Shown one piece after another: positions 34,144 through 48,659 of a DNA stretch of 64,000 nucleotides (its first letter is position 1; every line of letters begins with the position of its first letter). The DNA is from Favolaschia claudopus. Taxonomy: Eukaryota > Basidiomycota > Agaricomycetes > Agaricales > Mycenaceae. The translations under genes were made by a program, and so were the position numbers. The DNA lies in contig JAWWNJ010000139.1 of NCBI GenBank assembly GCA_037176885.1, forward strand, positions 62,001 through 126,000. The letters are read 5' to 3'. The notes below the pieces were generated by a model. It saw only the letters and a program-made list of their open reading frames with translations, did not search any database and was not told the origin of the DNA.

Positions 34144-34739
34144 TAATGCCTTGTGCTTATGAGCAAGCCGAGCATAATCTTGCCTATGCGCTGTGATCTC
34201 CTGTCTGAGCTGCCCAATCTCCTCGGCCATATCCTGCACGGTATGGGCGTCCGTGTAGGCTTTTTCGATGAATTCTTCAAGTGTCGTGCTGTTTGTGAGA
34301 TGAGATGCTGGGGACGAAGAACTTCAATAGCAGTACTTACGTTGCCCTCGCCATTGGAGGCGTTGAAACAGGTTGGAAGTTTGACTTGTGTGCGACTCCA
34401 TTCTAACCCGTTGCCCCCGGGCGCGAGGCTAAACAGAACAAAGTCTTCAGTGGCTAATTCGGACTGAGACATTGTCGATGTGCTGGCGAAGGGAATGAGC
34501 AACGGATCGCTAACCTTTCTGTATCCATCATATTTGTTAGCCGAATTAAAGCTAGAATGGCAGAAACATATCTGCTTTGGAGTCGACGGGGATACCTATA
34601 TTGCAGGGACAGTAATAGTTGCCGGGTGTTACAGTTGCCAGCCGGTTCAGGTCGCTTCATGCTGAAAGGCTATTCTGATAATCCCAATCTACCCGTCGAT
34701 GTCAGAATACGGCGAAGATCATACTTATGAATTGAATAC

Positions 34740-37310
<2,571 letters not shown>

Positions 37311-37319
37311 ATATGAAGT

Positions 37320-39380
37320 TTGATTAAACAATCTTGGTATACGCCGCAAATCATGTTCAAGCAATGCTCTGTTAAACACCTGCCTGGGCTCTGTGCATGG
37401 ACCTGCGGTCCTGCTTTCATTGGCGCTGCTAAGGTTAGATTAATCAGGGGGTAGTTAATCGGGGGTCGTTAATCAGTGTTAAACAGAACACTGAAATCAG
37501 GACGTCGGGGAAGAATCAGATTTATTAATTACCCGCCGTACATAATCACTGTTTGGGCTACAGATTAACAAAACAGCTCATCTGTTGAGCAGAACAAGAT
37601 AACACGTACAACAAAGAAAGCAGACTCGATGGGAACAAGAAAGGAAGAAAGAAAAGGCTATATGAGATGAGACTTACAGTAGCGACATTGTTGATGCAGT
37701 GAAGGACCCCTACACTGCGTTACCGCGCCTACTATTCGAAATCATGAGCAAAGATCATCACGCAAACCCGATGGTGCTTACCGTCCCGATGTATTGACGC
37801 AGGAGTTGCTGAAGCGGCGTTGACGTTCGAGATTGAAACCGGCATTTTGAGTCGTGCCCCGTCGTCGAATCGGAGAGAACAGACGAAGACAGTTGAATGG
37901 AGTGCAAGTGGGTGGGGAATGCGGCGAGAAGATGGGACGAAGAGGCAGAAAGCCGTCCGAATCGCTAGACCACGGATTGAGCAGGCGGTCGCGCGGGGTT
38001 GTTCTCAAGAACGCGAGTGAGGAAGAGGTCGGGACTCAGAAGGGTAGTCGAATGCGGACGCAGACACGGTGCAGGGCGTTGGCATGTGATGCCGATGAGT
38101 AGGAGAAAATAGAGGGAAGGATGTCGACGTACTTACTCCTTCAAGGTCATACTAAATCTCCCTCACTTCCCGACGGTCTGGTCCAAGCTGGAGGACGGAA
38201 GCGATGTCGATGCGAGGTTTTATGAAGGAAAGAATGGTGTGAGTGCGGCTGCCGATCGCCGCAGTAGAGCAAAGTATCCGCTCGCGCTGACCACACAGCC
38301 GGTTGGAGCAACAAAGCTTTAGCAGATGCATACAGGAAGATAGTCTCGACATACTATGTCTAAAAGGCTTTGCAGCCGCTAGTGTAGCAGAGCAGGCCAT
38401 TCAGAGTGTCGTAGTCGCGAGTGGCAGATCTTTGACTGCTGTGTTGCGCTTGACTGGTCGTCTTTTAGTGGTCGCAAGTAGGTGTCTAAGGCAAGGTCAG
38501 TAACCGTGATAAAAAAACGAAAATGAAAGGGAGCAATTGATTGAATGAACGGCCCCCGAACCCCGTACATAGGGCCTATGGTCAGTCCCAGCGATACGCG
38601 GAACAATGGCCAGCCAGAGAAAGGAAAGAAAGGTGCAAAGAATTCACGGATACCGAACCTCACACGTAGGGCCTATGGTCAGTCCCAGCGATATGCGGAA
38701 CGGCGGCCGGAATGTGGAGGAAAGTGGGTAGAGGAAAGTCTACGGGGTGGAAGAGGAAAGAAAAGAATTATGCCACTCACAAAGGGTTCCAGAACTCCTA
38801 CTTGATCACCCACTCATCACGACCCAAACTCGTCGATAGCGCTGGGCGCGACAACAATTGTACACAAACTAAACCGAGCTTGAAGCTGTTGGAGGCAAGG
38901 AGAGATGCAAAAACGCGGTGATATCTTGACGGACGGGTGATGGGAGAAAGTCGTGGGGTGGGCAGCAGAGGTGGTGGTGGTGGTCAAGAGCCAAGCGTTG
39001 TTATGACATGCTTTCTCACCACGTGAACGACCAACAACATCACGTTTGCTCACGTACTTACCTTGCTCTGGAGGAAGGTACGTAAGAATGTGACTCAATG
39101 TCACATCGTAACACTCTTGCTTTCGACGTCGACATTGAAACGGAACGAGCACACCAAGACCGGTAATTGGGGTGCAGATATCTACATAGCTGTCTGGAAA
39201 TTGATTCAAGTCAAAAGACTCTGCTCCTCTCTGAACTTCAACTTGAAAGCACTGCATGCAACTCAGTCTCGACTCTCGACTCTGCGGCTCACTCTGAGTC
39301 GGATCGACAACCTCGTGAATCTTGTTCGTCTGTGGTTAAATTTGAATACGTGGAACCATTGCTAGCAGAGCTTCAAAGTC
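37320..39380. other. No recognised gene; short direct repeats
   Basis: Apart from the candidate first exon at 37780-37843 I recognise nothing. TTAATCAGGGGGT-like words repeat at 37438-37475. TAGGGCCTATGGTCAGTCCC and the following bases occur at 38570-38606 and again, 97 bp later, at 38667-38703. Confidence 0.4.
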
Positions 39381-41480
39381 TACACTAAGGCGCTGCCTCC
39401 ATACTCAACCGAATGAACTCGGCTTGCTTCTTCCTCTCCTCCTCCACAAATTGCACAATATTTGCGTCTTCCCGAAGTAAGTTCTCATACCCGAGCTCTC
39501 TGAGTTTGTTGTGTGCTTCTGATGATCGTTTTTGATACATAGCTGCCTTTTGACGAGCATACGCTGCTGCTCCAGGCCGATCGGATGGCTGTGACGTTGC
39601 CAATTCTGTCCAAACCGACTCCATCTTCTTGAAACTTCTGCGAGTGCGTGACAGTTCTGCGAGTTTCTGCTCAATTTGCTCTTGCCAACGTTGCATATCA
39701 GCCTCTGCGCGGAACCACTGAACACGATCTCCTATGATCAATTGGTAAGCTTTGTCAGTTTGCGAGTGTATGCCGACCTACCCTCACTCGCCCATGCATC
39801 CATTTCTTCGTCAGTCATCTTCGTGTACTTACCCAGATTCCAAATCCATCCCTCTTCTCCCTCTGGGGCTTGGTTTTTGGTATCCCCTTCCACAGCTTTT
39901 TGCTTTGCTTTTCGTTCTGAGCGGTGAAGGTTAGATTTACTGAGCTATAAATTTATCGCATCACTGACCGATTTTTTTCCGCTGATTTATTTGAGTTCCG
40001 ACAACAGTAGGTACTGACGGGTATGTGAGTCGAAGCTGCTAGAAATCTCACGCAAAAACTCACCATTCGCTGTGGTTAGTGCGCTTGCCTTTTCGGCCTC
40101 AGCCTCTGTCATGCTAATGTCTCCATCTACATCATAAGACCCCACCGTGTTCAGAGCAGCTGCCCAGAACAATAAACCGTCGGTCCTTTTTGAATCTCCA
40201 ACACGTTTTTTCTGCTGAACCGACTTCATAAATAAATCTTTCTCCGTCAGTTTCGGCAAGAAGCAGGATCCATTCAACGTGGAAATCTTCCCATGAACGG
40301 CAGAATATGAATCCATATGGTGAGTTTGTTTCTTCAACGTCTCGGTGATGTACTCAACAGCTCGTGTATTCTGTTTCTGTTGCCTTTCATTCTTCCTCTT
40401 GCGATTCCGCAGAGCTGAGACGGCCTTGACAACGTTCTGGAGAGCGCGAAGTATGTCATATGCTTCTCCCTCTCGCCATTTTGCTTCTTCCACCGCAAGC
40501 TCTGCTAGTCCCAGTGTTTTTCTATCTTTATCGTCGAAATCTGAGGGTAGATATAAGCATTCAACTTCCAGGGATGGTGGTGTCAACGCCTGAGCTCGGA
40601 CTCGCTCTGCAGTTTTGGGCATGATCTCGGTTTGCGCCTTCCGGAACTCAGAAATTTGAGTGCGGAGCTTGGTTGTAAGATTCTCCGCCTCCGTTTTCCG
40701 AGACTGAAGCTCATGCTCCGAGGTATCTTTGAGCAGTGTGGCCAGTTTGCGTCTGTGTAGTGAATCTTCAGCTAAGTCTTTTCAATGGAAATCTGAAACC
40801 TACTGATTGTCTTGGATTTTGATCCCGCAATCTAAGAACCTGGCGATCCTGCTTTTCGGAACCATGCTGGACTCGAGATTCTCCTGGTCGCTAAGCATTT
40901 TTCGTAGATGGCTTTTTGTGAGGGAACTGTACGCGCTCGATATCAGATACCGGTACGACAGGAATTACACTGTATACTTACCTTTTGTCAGATCGTGTTT
41001 GTAGACACTGACAGCTTCTTTTCCAATCTTTGTAGGGGAGCGGTCGAGACTTTGCCACTGAGGAAGATGTTCGCTGTATGAGATACTCAAAGCGATGAAA
41101 TGATTTCGTTTTTCGACATATTTTCTCTTTGCATCCTGAATATCCTCGGCAAGATCAAACGCTGAAAATTCTTCGGTCAGCTACAGTCAAACGACCGGAA
41201 TAAGCAAATCCCCACCAATTTTTGAAGTCTTCTTGTGATTCCAATCGCCATGGTGAGCAATTATCGTGTCTTGTCGATGGCCCAGATTCATCTGACGGGT
41301 ATGGGGACCAAGCTGATTTGACTCTGGCCAGTAATGTTCCGCTGTCTCGCCGTGGAAATGAGCAATGCATTCCATGTAAGCCGTACCAAACAAATATGTG
41401 CAGGAATCTTGATGCCCGTTAACGTGTAAAGCAGGCACTCCCCACCGGATTTTCTTGATGGTGTCAGCAAGATCAACGTA

Positions 41481-42026
41481 TGGTTGCGGCCAAAACTTCA
41501 TGACCAGTCGCAATTTTGCTCAAAATCCTTCGGGATTCGAGATTTAGCAGGAACTAGGGTATGGTTTATAGGTGAAATTTTTATTTCAGAGGAATCGGAG
41601 GTACTCCTAACTTAGGGTTACAAAACGCGAAATTTGAACAGCGAAAAACCAAAATTGTGTGTACTAAACTCACGAATTTGAGGCAGCTAATCAAGTTTTT
41701 CTCTGCCATTCTGCCTCTGCAATCCCGAACCCCTTCTTCCGGACCCCACAGTGAAAGTGAAATCTCTTAACCAAGAAATCGGGAATGACCAGGCGACATT
41801 GACGCTGCCGCACAGCCACCGGTCCGAGTGATCCGCAATCAAAAGCGCGAAATTGCCGTGCAAAACATGGAAAACCGATTTTTCGAAGTTTTGCTCCAGT
41901 ACGTTTGTAGATTACCTTCTTGCAATGCTATTTACACAATCCCAGGATGCCTCAATGAAAATTGACGTGACAGTATCAATTACCAAATTGGGACTGCGAT
42001 TTGTCACGAAGTTCGGTCCGCAACCA
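41481..42026. mobile_element. 546-bp TA-flanked element in KDZ transposase 2
   Basis: Ends TGGTTGCGGCCAAAACTTC at the left and an inverted, diverged copy at the right (GAAGTTCGGTCCGCAACCA), arms about 40 bp. TA at 41479-41480 and 42027-42028. Deleting the element with one TA restores the codons for CEYVDLADTIKK of the transposase. No coding capacity. Confidence 0.9.
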
Positions 42027-42402
42027 TATTCGCACGCAATGTCGTAAGTGGCTGCTTCATCGACATCGTTCACTTCAATTTCCAATTTGAATTCAAAGTC
42101 ATCCTTGGGACGCCGGTTTCGCAACGCCATCGCAAGCGCGTAATCGGCATTGGCAAATCTGAGAGGAAAATCAACCTTTTGTGAATAAATTGAACAAAAT
42201 GAAAGCTTCACCGTTCGGCATGAGGTAGATCAACAGACGATAAGATGAATACGTGACTGCACTGGCAGTTCACGGTCCCTGTTATTGCCATATTCTTGAT
42301 TTTTTTTTTATCTTGCTTATTGACGACTTTGAGGTAATTGCAAGTTGATTTCTGTTGATTGTGAATTCATAGGAAGACAGCGACACCACAACTACAGCAG
42401 TT

Positions 42403-43732
42403 TGCAGATGTAATGACACCACGTCGCATTACATGAGAAGAAAGCACAAAAAAACACGTCTTCTTCTCTCCTTCGTATCTCTCTCGTTTTCGACGACAAA
42501 TAGCATGATTTTGGTATCGGAGGACTCGCCGTAATCCGGGCTTCAAAACGACTATCTTTTATCGCCGAAATCCTGACTTCATTTTGGCCGACATCCACCT
42601 TGCTCGTCATCGTCATCGCCGTCTTGGACGCAATTATGGAGAGAATGCCTCGTGTGTAGGCGCGTTAGGAAGGCAGTTCTAGTCGCTTTCAATCTATATG
42701 CATTTGTAGCGCGGATTCCGGTTAGATAACTTATTGTTCTCGTGTCTCTTCTCTACTTCCTTCCACCGTGATCACAGTTTTGTTCTCTGGTTTTGTTCCT
42801 TCTCAGGCGCGCGTAACAATTCTCTGCCGTGCGGTGTATAGCACCAGTGGGGTGCGTCCTCAAAGGAAAGGACGCTAATTTTTCGCCAAATTTCGCTGTG
42901 GCGTATTCTATTTTTTTTGCTCGTTTGCCACTGGAGTCTGCGTGGCTTACTTACTATTAGCCACTTTGTACCACACATACAATACTCAGCATGCCAGATG
43001 ACTATTTTCTGGAGATCTCAAGACTCATTCTGTGTGCATAACGCTGCTATGCACATGGAGTAAGATCAAATGGTCCAAACAAATTATTCTGATAAGTTGT
43101 TATATACACCCGGCAGAAAAATGCCTTCCATGTGCGCCTACACATGGGCGATTCCGTCCAGAATCGCGCCGAGCGCGACAATGTTGGAGAAGCTGGATGT
43201 CAAGTGGATGTCGGCCAAAATGAAAGTCGGAATTTTGCCAATAAAATACCAGCGTCTCGAGGCCCGGACTAAGGCGACCTCATACATACAAGAATAGTCG
43301 AGATTGGGCAAGAAACGAGCAAGAACGAGGCGATAAGATAGGCCGCATCCATAAATAGCTAGCTGTGACTGTGATGGGTCACAACAGCCTAGTTTTCGAC
43401 CACTTTGCTTATATCTCGACAACGGAGATGAAAATAGAAAATCTGTCCCGTAAATCGACGGAGAGATATTCTGGCTAGGTACTTCCCAGAATTGCAAGGG
43501 GATTGGCAGAAGGAGATAGAATTTTAGTGAGAACCCAGCCAGAGTACCTATCCGTCGATTCACGGAACAGATTCTCTATTTTTCATCTTCGTTGTCGAGA
43601 TATGAGGGAGATGGTCGAAAATGTGACATTGTGACAGGAGCTCGATGTTTATGGATGCGGCCTATCTTACAAGAACACGTGTTTTTCGTGCTTTCTTTAC
43701 ATGTGATGCGACGTGGTGTCATTACATCTGCA
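42403..43732. mobile_element. 1.33-kb long-inverted-repeat element in KDZ transposase 2
   Basis: Ends TGCAGATGTAATGACACCAC and its inverted copy (GTGGTGTCATTACATCTGCA). Pairing continues with mismatches for about 200 bp inward (for example TGGATGTCGGCCAAAATGAA on the right against its complement at about 42580-42600). GTT flanks both sides (42400-42402 and 43733-43735); a longer target duplication cannot be excluded. It sits at the exon end after TVKPTAD. No transposase is encoded. Confidence 0.8.
43393..43621. mobile_element. 229-bp inverted-repeat element nested in the 1.33-kb element
   Basis: TTTTCGACCACTTTGCTTAT (left) pairs with ATGAGGGAGATGGTCGAAAA (right). The arms are about 77 bp with scattered mismatches and share ATATCTCGACAACG. 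It lies inside the right arm of the larger element, so it arrived later or is part of its arm by duplication. Confidence 0.7.
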
Positions 43733-45429
43733 GTTGGCTTAACAGTCTTGAGGTGTGCCTGGTACTCGGAGTCTAACGGAAAGTATCCTTTCCCGTTGCA
43801 GAGTGAAATGTCGTCCGGATCTGTATTTTTGCTGAATTGATTAAATTGATGATTGCCATCCAGCGTTCGTTGGCTTTGGTTGAGATGTCTACAGTGCATG
43901 AATGAAAGTATAGACTATGATGGCACGGGAGATTGTACCTCAAATGGTGCGGTGTTTTCGGGCAATTAGGATCCGAGTTAAAACCGGGCTCTGGACATGC
44001 GGGACACCACACGAGGAGGTTACCGTTCGGACGATGAGACAAGAGAGTGTCGATTCCATGTAATTGACCCGCTCGTTTCACAAGTGTAAGATAGTTGAAC
44101 ACTCGAACCACTCGCAGAAACGCAGCATAAGGATTCTGGAAATTGTAGGTCAATTAAGCCCATTTTACCATACGAATAGAGTAGAATTCATACTGGAACA
44201 TCAGCGGTGAATGAATTGTCGGTCAACCTCCGAATTGCTCCCAGATGATCGTACGCAGCCTTCTTTGATTCAAAGTTGTGTAGCTGAAAATCTTTCAACA
44301 TGTTGATCGTAAACGCCGTATGTGGGTCCTTGGCGGTTGCCGGAAAGAGGCCGGCCCGCATTAATTGTCGAACTTTATTTGGCGGTTGCTCACGGCAGGA
44401 GCAGAATGCGAGTTTCGTTGTATGAACACCGTTCACATCGACAATGGTGAAGGTGCGAGTGGGAGTAGGTGATTCACAAGTTCGTCCGTGGTGGCCGAGT
44501 TGGATTGTGTGATCGAGTTTTCATGTCGAATAAAAAAGCCGGCAGATGAATCCCAGACTTCCGCCCAATGTGTCGGATTGTTGATGTGAGCGTGAACCAA
44601 ACAGTCCGGGCAAGTAGTTGAATAGTCCAGGCAATCAAAACACTTAGTTGTTCGTTTCTTGCCAGATCCACAACCGCACACCATGTCTGTTGTGCAGTTC
44701 GCCTCTTTTTCGAGCAAAAGCCATCCTAACTCTTCGAAATGGCTTTCAAAGTCATCCAACAGCTGCCCGTTCTACAAATCGATGAATCAGAAGATTCAAT
44801 ATCTATGAGCAAGAGGGAGGACGGAACCTGAGTCCGGGCTTTCTTCAAATTAGAAACAAGCGCCTCTGGCTCAATCTCTGGGTTCAATTCTTCAGGTTGC
44901 GCCGCTTCCGTATGTTTTCTTTTCGTAGGGGATAGCTGCTTTCCCACAGCGCGAGTTCGGGTTAAGCTGGTGGACCCAGACGTTACGGTGTGATGAACAC
45001 GCTTTGCAGCGGATGGGAGGATGGGAACATGAGATCCGGGGTCGAGTGTAGGCTGTTTTCGCTTTTTAGTGGTGCTCATGGGTCGAGGGGGGAATGGACA
45101 AGGAGGAATTCTCAGCGACGTCTTTGAAAAGGATTGTAACCGTGTTTCATGCTCTGATGGTCGCCTGAGGGACCCGGAAAATAGCTATTCCTAATTTCTT
45201 TCAAATATCCGACCCTGATCAAACATTGTGCGTGCCATGAGGCAAGGTTCAAGCTTACATTCCCGCAGTTATGCAGATCAGGGAAGGTGCATTTCCACTT
45301 TGAATTTTCTCCCGCAAAATCGGTAAAGATCTCCGTGCCCAGTTCAAAAACAATATCACTTCAAGTCTCTGAAATGAAACTAGCTAGAAGGTTGAACAAT
45401 TGCCCGGTAAAGACTTGGTATAATTCCTA

Positions 45430-46023
45430 TACATATACAAGCAAATCAGGGTTATTGCCGTAAGACGGCTCTCCCTCGCTGAACAGAGGGCGGTAGAGAA
45501 ATGATCCGATCAGAATTTCACCAAGCATTCTCGCAGTTTGAATTCCTGCACCGATTGAGCCATGAAGACTCGAACGCAAAGAAGATAACGGGAGGAGAGG
45601 AAGTCTCCTGTGCTTCGTGACCGTTGGATTCGACTGGAGTTCAGTTCGATGGATTCCGGTGAATCCTGGGAAACAAGGCCAAACATGATTCCGCAACTTG
45701 AGGTGAAAAAGATTGTGAAGGTATAGAGTCAACTTCTGATGCTCCCATAATGCGTAAAGGAGTAATATATACCATTTCCGATGCTCTGCCTACCTTAGCT
45801 AGACAAGCCCAATGAGCGGTATCAGGTTTCTCGAAGGGGGGACAAGATGTGACTGTGACAATGGACAAATCAGCCTAGATATTCGGATCTCAAGCATATT
45901 CAGCGGTACTACCCTGCAGAATTGTGATTTATGATTCTCTGCATGAAATACTGCCTCAGAGAAGTCTAGTGGCTTCTTGTAAATTGACAGAAATTGATCA
46001 CATAATGGTAGTTTGATCTTCAA
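45430..46023 (-). CDS. Unrecognised gene fragment, spliced
   Basis: Minus-strand open stretches include MKIKLPLCDQFLSIYKKPLD, VTVTSCPPFEKPDTAHWACL, VYITPLRIMGASEVDSIPSQ, VAESCLALFPRIHRNPSN and ARMLGEILIGSFLYRPLFSE. They are protein-like and nearly contiguous, but need splices or a frameshift near 45670 and 45890. I do not recognise the family. It lies about 350 bp downstream (minus sense: after) of the next gene and could be its 3' part. Confidence 0.35.
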
Positions 46024-46199
46024 ATTACAGAATATCGAGCAATATCGAGCCTAAGTACACTAATCCCATCCAGAAACAGCACAAAAACTTGTCAAAGAGT
46101 CAAAACTCTTCCTGCATGCCATGCATATTTCTAAACGACATTTCAGGGAAGTAAACACAGAAAATAATCGAACATACACGGCCGTACACCGCAACTCGG

Positions 46200-47637
46200 A
46201 CGCAAATCTTATCGTCTAGACCCTCCGTTGGGAGGGTAGCCAAGCTCCAAGTCGGTGTCAGATCCGAAAGATAGAGGGGAGGAGCTTGATCCTGACGAGA
46301 CATAAATTATGCTGTGCTTCTTACCTGGTAGAATAAGCTTGTCGCGGGGTTTCAAGATATATCTCGAGAGACACGTACCCGCAGGTTGAGCAACCACCGC
46401 TTCACTTGCAGTTCCCGAGGAAATTGAGATGATTGTGCGAGTATCATCTGGAACAAAAACATTATCGAGAAAGGTCGCAAAAGTACAGCAACATTCTCAC
46501 CTGCGCAACGATCATTGGCTTCGGCCGCACTATTAATGATCATACCCTGTGGAGAAAAATGGGCGAAGGGGACTTCTTGAACACTCGCAGCTGGCTCGAC
46601 GTTGTCAATAGTGGGGATCGACGCTAAGGGACATCAGATCACTGAACAAAATGGATGGATGAAAAGTCACTCACGGAGATCGAACGAAATAGGGAGTCGT
46701 TCATGGAATGGGTTCAATGGTGAGGTTTCTACGCAGTGTTAGATTATGTTAACAAAGAAGTACGACACAATTACCGATGTTATATTGCATAGCAAGATTA
46801 TCCGAGCTATATGGGGCGTGAAGTAGAAGCGAGAGAATGAGGTAAGGCCAGATAATCCTTGAAAACTGATTAGAAAGGAAGTCAAGACTAGCAAAATTCT
46901 TACCGAAATTGAGAGGAGAAATTTGAGGCCGAGGTACACGAGAGAACTTAGAATTGAATAAGTCAAACGATGATTTACAACAACAGAAATTAAGGGAAGA
47001 AACACACCAATCGCTTTGCATCCGGAGTAACAGGAAGTGGGGGACCGAATCGAGTCTTTCGCACACGTTACCGGCCGGGGGGGAATAATGACGAGAGGGA
47101 CCTCAGCGACCGAGAAAGTAGGGGGGGTAGAAGCGAGTTCTGTGTGCTGCAGGAGTCGGCGAGGAGTGGGGCTGAAGACGAATAGAGTTTGGATAAGACC
47201 AAAATTTGTGCCCCAGTGCATTTGAACAACGCCTGGGGGTCGGCGCAACCTCCGCACGAGCACGAAGAAGAGCCTGGAGTCGGGGATGGTTGGCAAAAGG
47301 ACCGATCGGTCAGGGTGCGAAATTCGGTGGTAACGTTGGGTACATTTTTTGTGCTCCTTCGGTAGACACTAACAGGTATCAGATATTTTGATTAGATAAA
47401 TAGATTATGGAAACGCACTCTGTAGTACCAATCTCCAAGCCCAGCAGGATTAGTCTTGCCAACGTTGAGGTATGGCCCAATAAGGACATGGTCATGGTAG
47501 TGTGAAGGCAGAGCTTTGTTGAAGGGAAATGGATTGAGAAGGGCAACAGTTCGATGGACTTCTTGGTCAATGTCCTTTTGTCGTTGTACCTTCCCGCCGG
47601 TGAAGCCTAGGGCGTCGGAGAGAGGAAAGTCGGACAT
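46200..47637 (-). CDS. Unrecognised multi-exon gene
   Basis: A plausible start ATG at 47637 gives MSDFPLSDALGFTGGKVQRQ and YHDHVLIGPYLNVGKTNPAG, ending LGDWYYR near 47420 at a possible donor. Middle exons are uncertain (46990-47350 has two long frames). Further down, SIPTIDNVEPAASVQEVPFA, FSPQGMIINSAAEANDRCA and, after an intron with GTGAGA donor and CCAG acceptor (46498-46445), DDTRTIISISSGTASEAVV read well. The last exon may be 46320-46210. No known domain is seen. The exon structure is a sketch. Confidence 0.35.
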
Positions 47638-48387
47638 GAAAGAAGGCGATTGGAAGAAGGAAGAAAATCAATGTCGACGAGAGAAAACCCGGCTCAATAT
47701 AAAGGACACAGAGAAGTTGACAAGACGTGGTGAATGGAGCGCGTTGGGTTCAGGATCGAGGCTTCGTGAAAAGGGTTGGCATAGCGAGAAATGTCTACTC
47801 GCCCAGGGTCGGTGTCTTTAACGTGAAGAATGACCATAAAATAGCACCGGGAATTCCTCAAAGTCGAATTGTTTTGAGTTTGATTCGAGGTTGGTAGGGT
47901 TCGGCCGATGGGTCAAGTTATGAGCGGTGATTGGAGACCACGAGGGGGTGGCAAGTGTGTGAAGCAGCGGCGTTCTTGCTCTGAAGATCTCCCGCCGTAG
48001 TAGGGTTTGAAAAGATCGAACGAGACACATATAACCTTGATCAAATTGTGGTCAAAGGCAAACGTGTCATTGTGTACAGTTATTTAACATTGCCGGTGAG
48101 CCAAACTTAAAAGAAACTTGCTCATCCCAGGCAGGTATCTACCTCATCTGGAGCGTGGCTTCACAGAATAGATTAATCATATGATATCTCTCTGATGTTA
48201 TACAAAAACAAAAAAATTGGTTTGCCTATTCAACGTTGCGGCTGCGTCCACCTCGGGCCGGGAGTTGGGTAACGGAAATTCCTCTCTGGTCAAATACCCT
48301 GAAACACGGTGCCATTTGTACCAGGGTCGCTAATTTGAAACAAGCGGTCCATGGCAACACAGAAATAATGTTACCGTTACTAGTAGA

Positions 48388-48618
48388 ATGACATCCGTCA
48401 AGTTTCTGGTTCCTTCAGCTTTCTCCCCACCCACCTCAACCCGATGCCAAAAAGTCCCTTATACCCGTGCTCAAGACGACTCTATAGAGTCTTTCTACCC
48501 GGAATTCGTCAAGAAAATGGACGAAGGATCCTCTGGAGGGGAGCTAACCAAATGGAAACAAGGAAAGGCGTCAGATATCCTGGAATCCGACCTCTTCAAA
48601 GACCTGGATTGCAGTTGA
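48388..48618 (+). CDS. Short unrecognised open frame
   Basis: 76 codons from ATG to TGA (MTSVKFLVPSAFSPPTSTRC ... KWKQGKASDILESDLFKDLD). The hydrophilic, helix-like C-terminus could be an exon of a larger gene cut by the copia fragment that begins about 40 bp later. No family recognised. Confidence 0.25.
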   Translation: MTSVKFLVPSAFSPPTSTRCQKVPYTRAQDDSIESFYPEFVKKMDEGSSGGELTKWKQGKASDILESDLFKDLDCS

Positions 48619-48659
48619 ACCACCGCATTTCACCAACGGCAATCTAAATGAAGTCATAC

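Larger units (their letters stand above)
31648..34472 (-). pseudogene. Multi-exon coiled-coil protein, interrupted by MITEs
   Basis: Start ATG at 34472 (MSQSELATEDFVLFSLAPGG), exon to 34341 with donor GTAAGT. Next exon from about 34288 reads EEFIEKAYTDAHTVQDMAEE and RQDYARLAHKHKA, is cut by a MITE at 34143, and resumes at 33516 as VREEEQDDLRNAVHQHTHLH and LRLEHNELHREHHALLKEND, a clear heptad coiled coil. Later exons: 32796 (MEDDGQAEVEVILRTF), 32645-32280 (LRETQLELARTQVELRAYQ ... ARPADGPPAHGTAEEIDAVF), 32241-32010 (YMSVGRSNFVERLKQSWEKL), about 31960 (MRCLLYGPTSIKDNGK) and IFFVLSERDTSFEEKGK. The C-terminal part resembles the large uncharacterised agaric families of the DUF6532/DUF6698 kind (from memory, unverified). 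The exon 1-2 phase does not fit. Function unknown. Confidence 0.5.
39385..45079 (-). pseudogene. KDZ transposase 2 (second lineage), with two insertions
   Basis: ATG at 45079 (MSTTKKRKQPTLDPG), exon to 44828; next exon from 44771 holds the Cys cluster (VCGCGSGKKRTTKCFDCLDY, CPDC, HINNPTHWAEVWD). Then LGHHGRTC, DVNGVHTTKLAFCSC, ESKKAAYDHLGAIRRLTDNS, VKRAGQLHGID, CPACPEPGFN, TLDGNHQFNQFSKNTDPDD, KSTCNYLKVVNKQDKKK, GTVNCQCSH, ANADYALAMALRNRRPKDDF, RWGVPALHVNGHQDSCTYLF, MNLGHRQDTIIAHHGDWNHK, and the C-terminal MLSDQENLESS, LPSDFDDKDRKTLGLAELA, KKRVGDSKRTDGLLF and RWQEQIEQKLAEL, ending TGA/TAG near 39385. More than ten exons. One frameshift lies at about 44522 (FFIRHE / LDHTIQLGHHG). Insertions at 42403-43732 and 41481-42026 interrupt it. 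Otherwise unusually complete, so inactivation may be recent. Confidence 0.85.
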
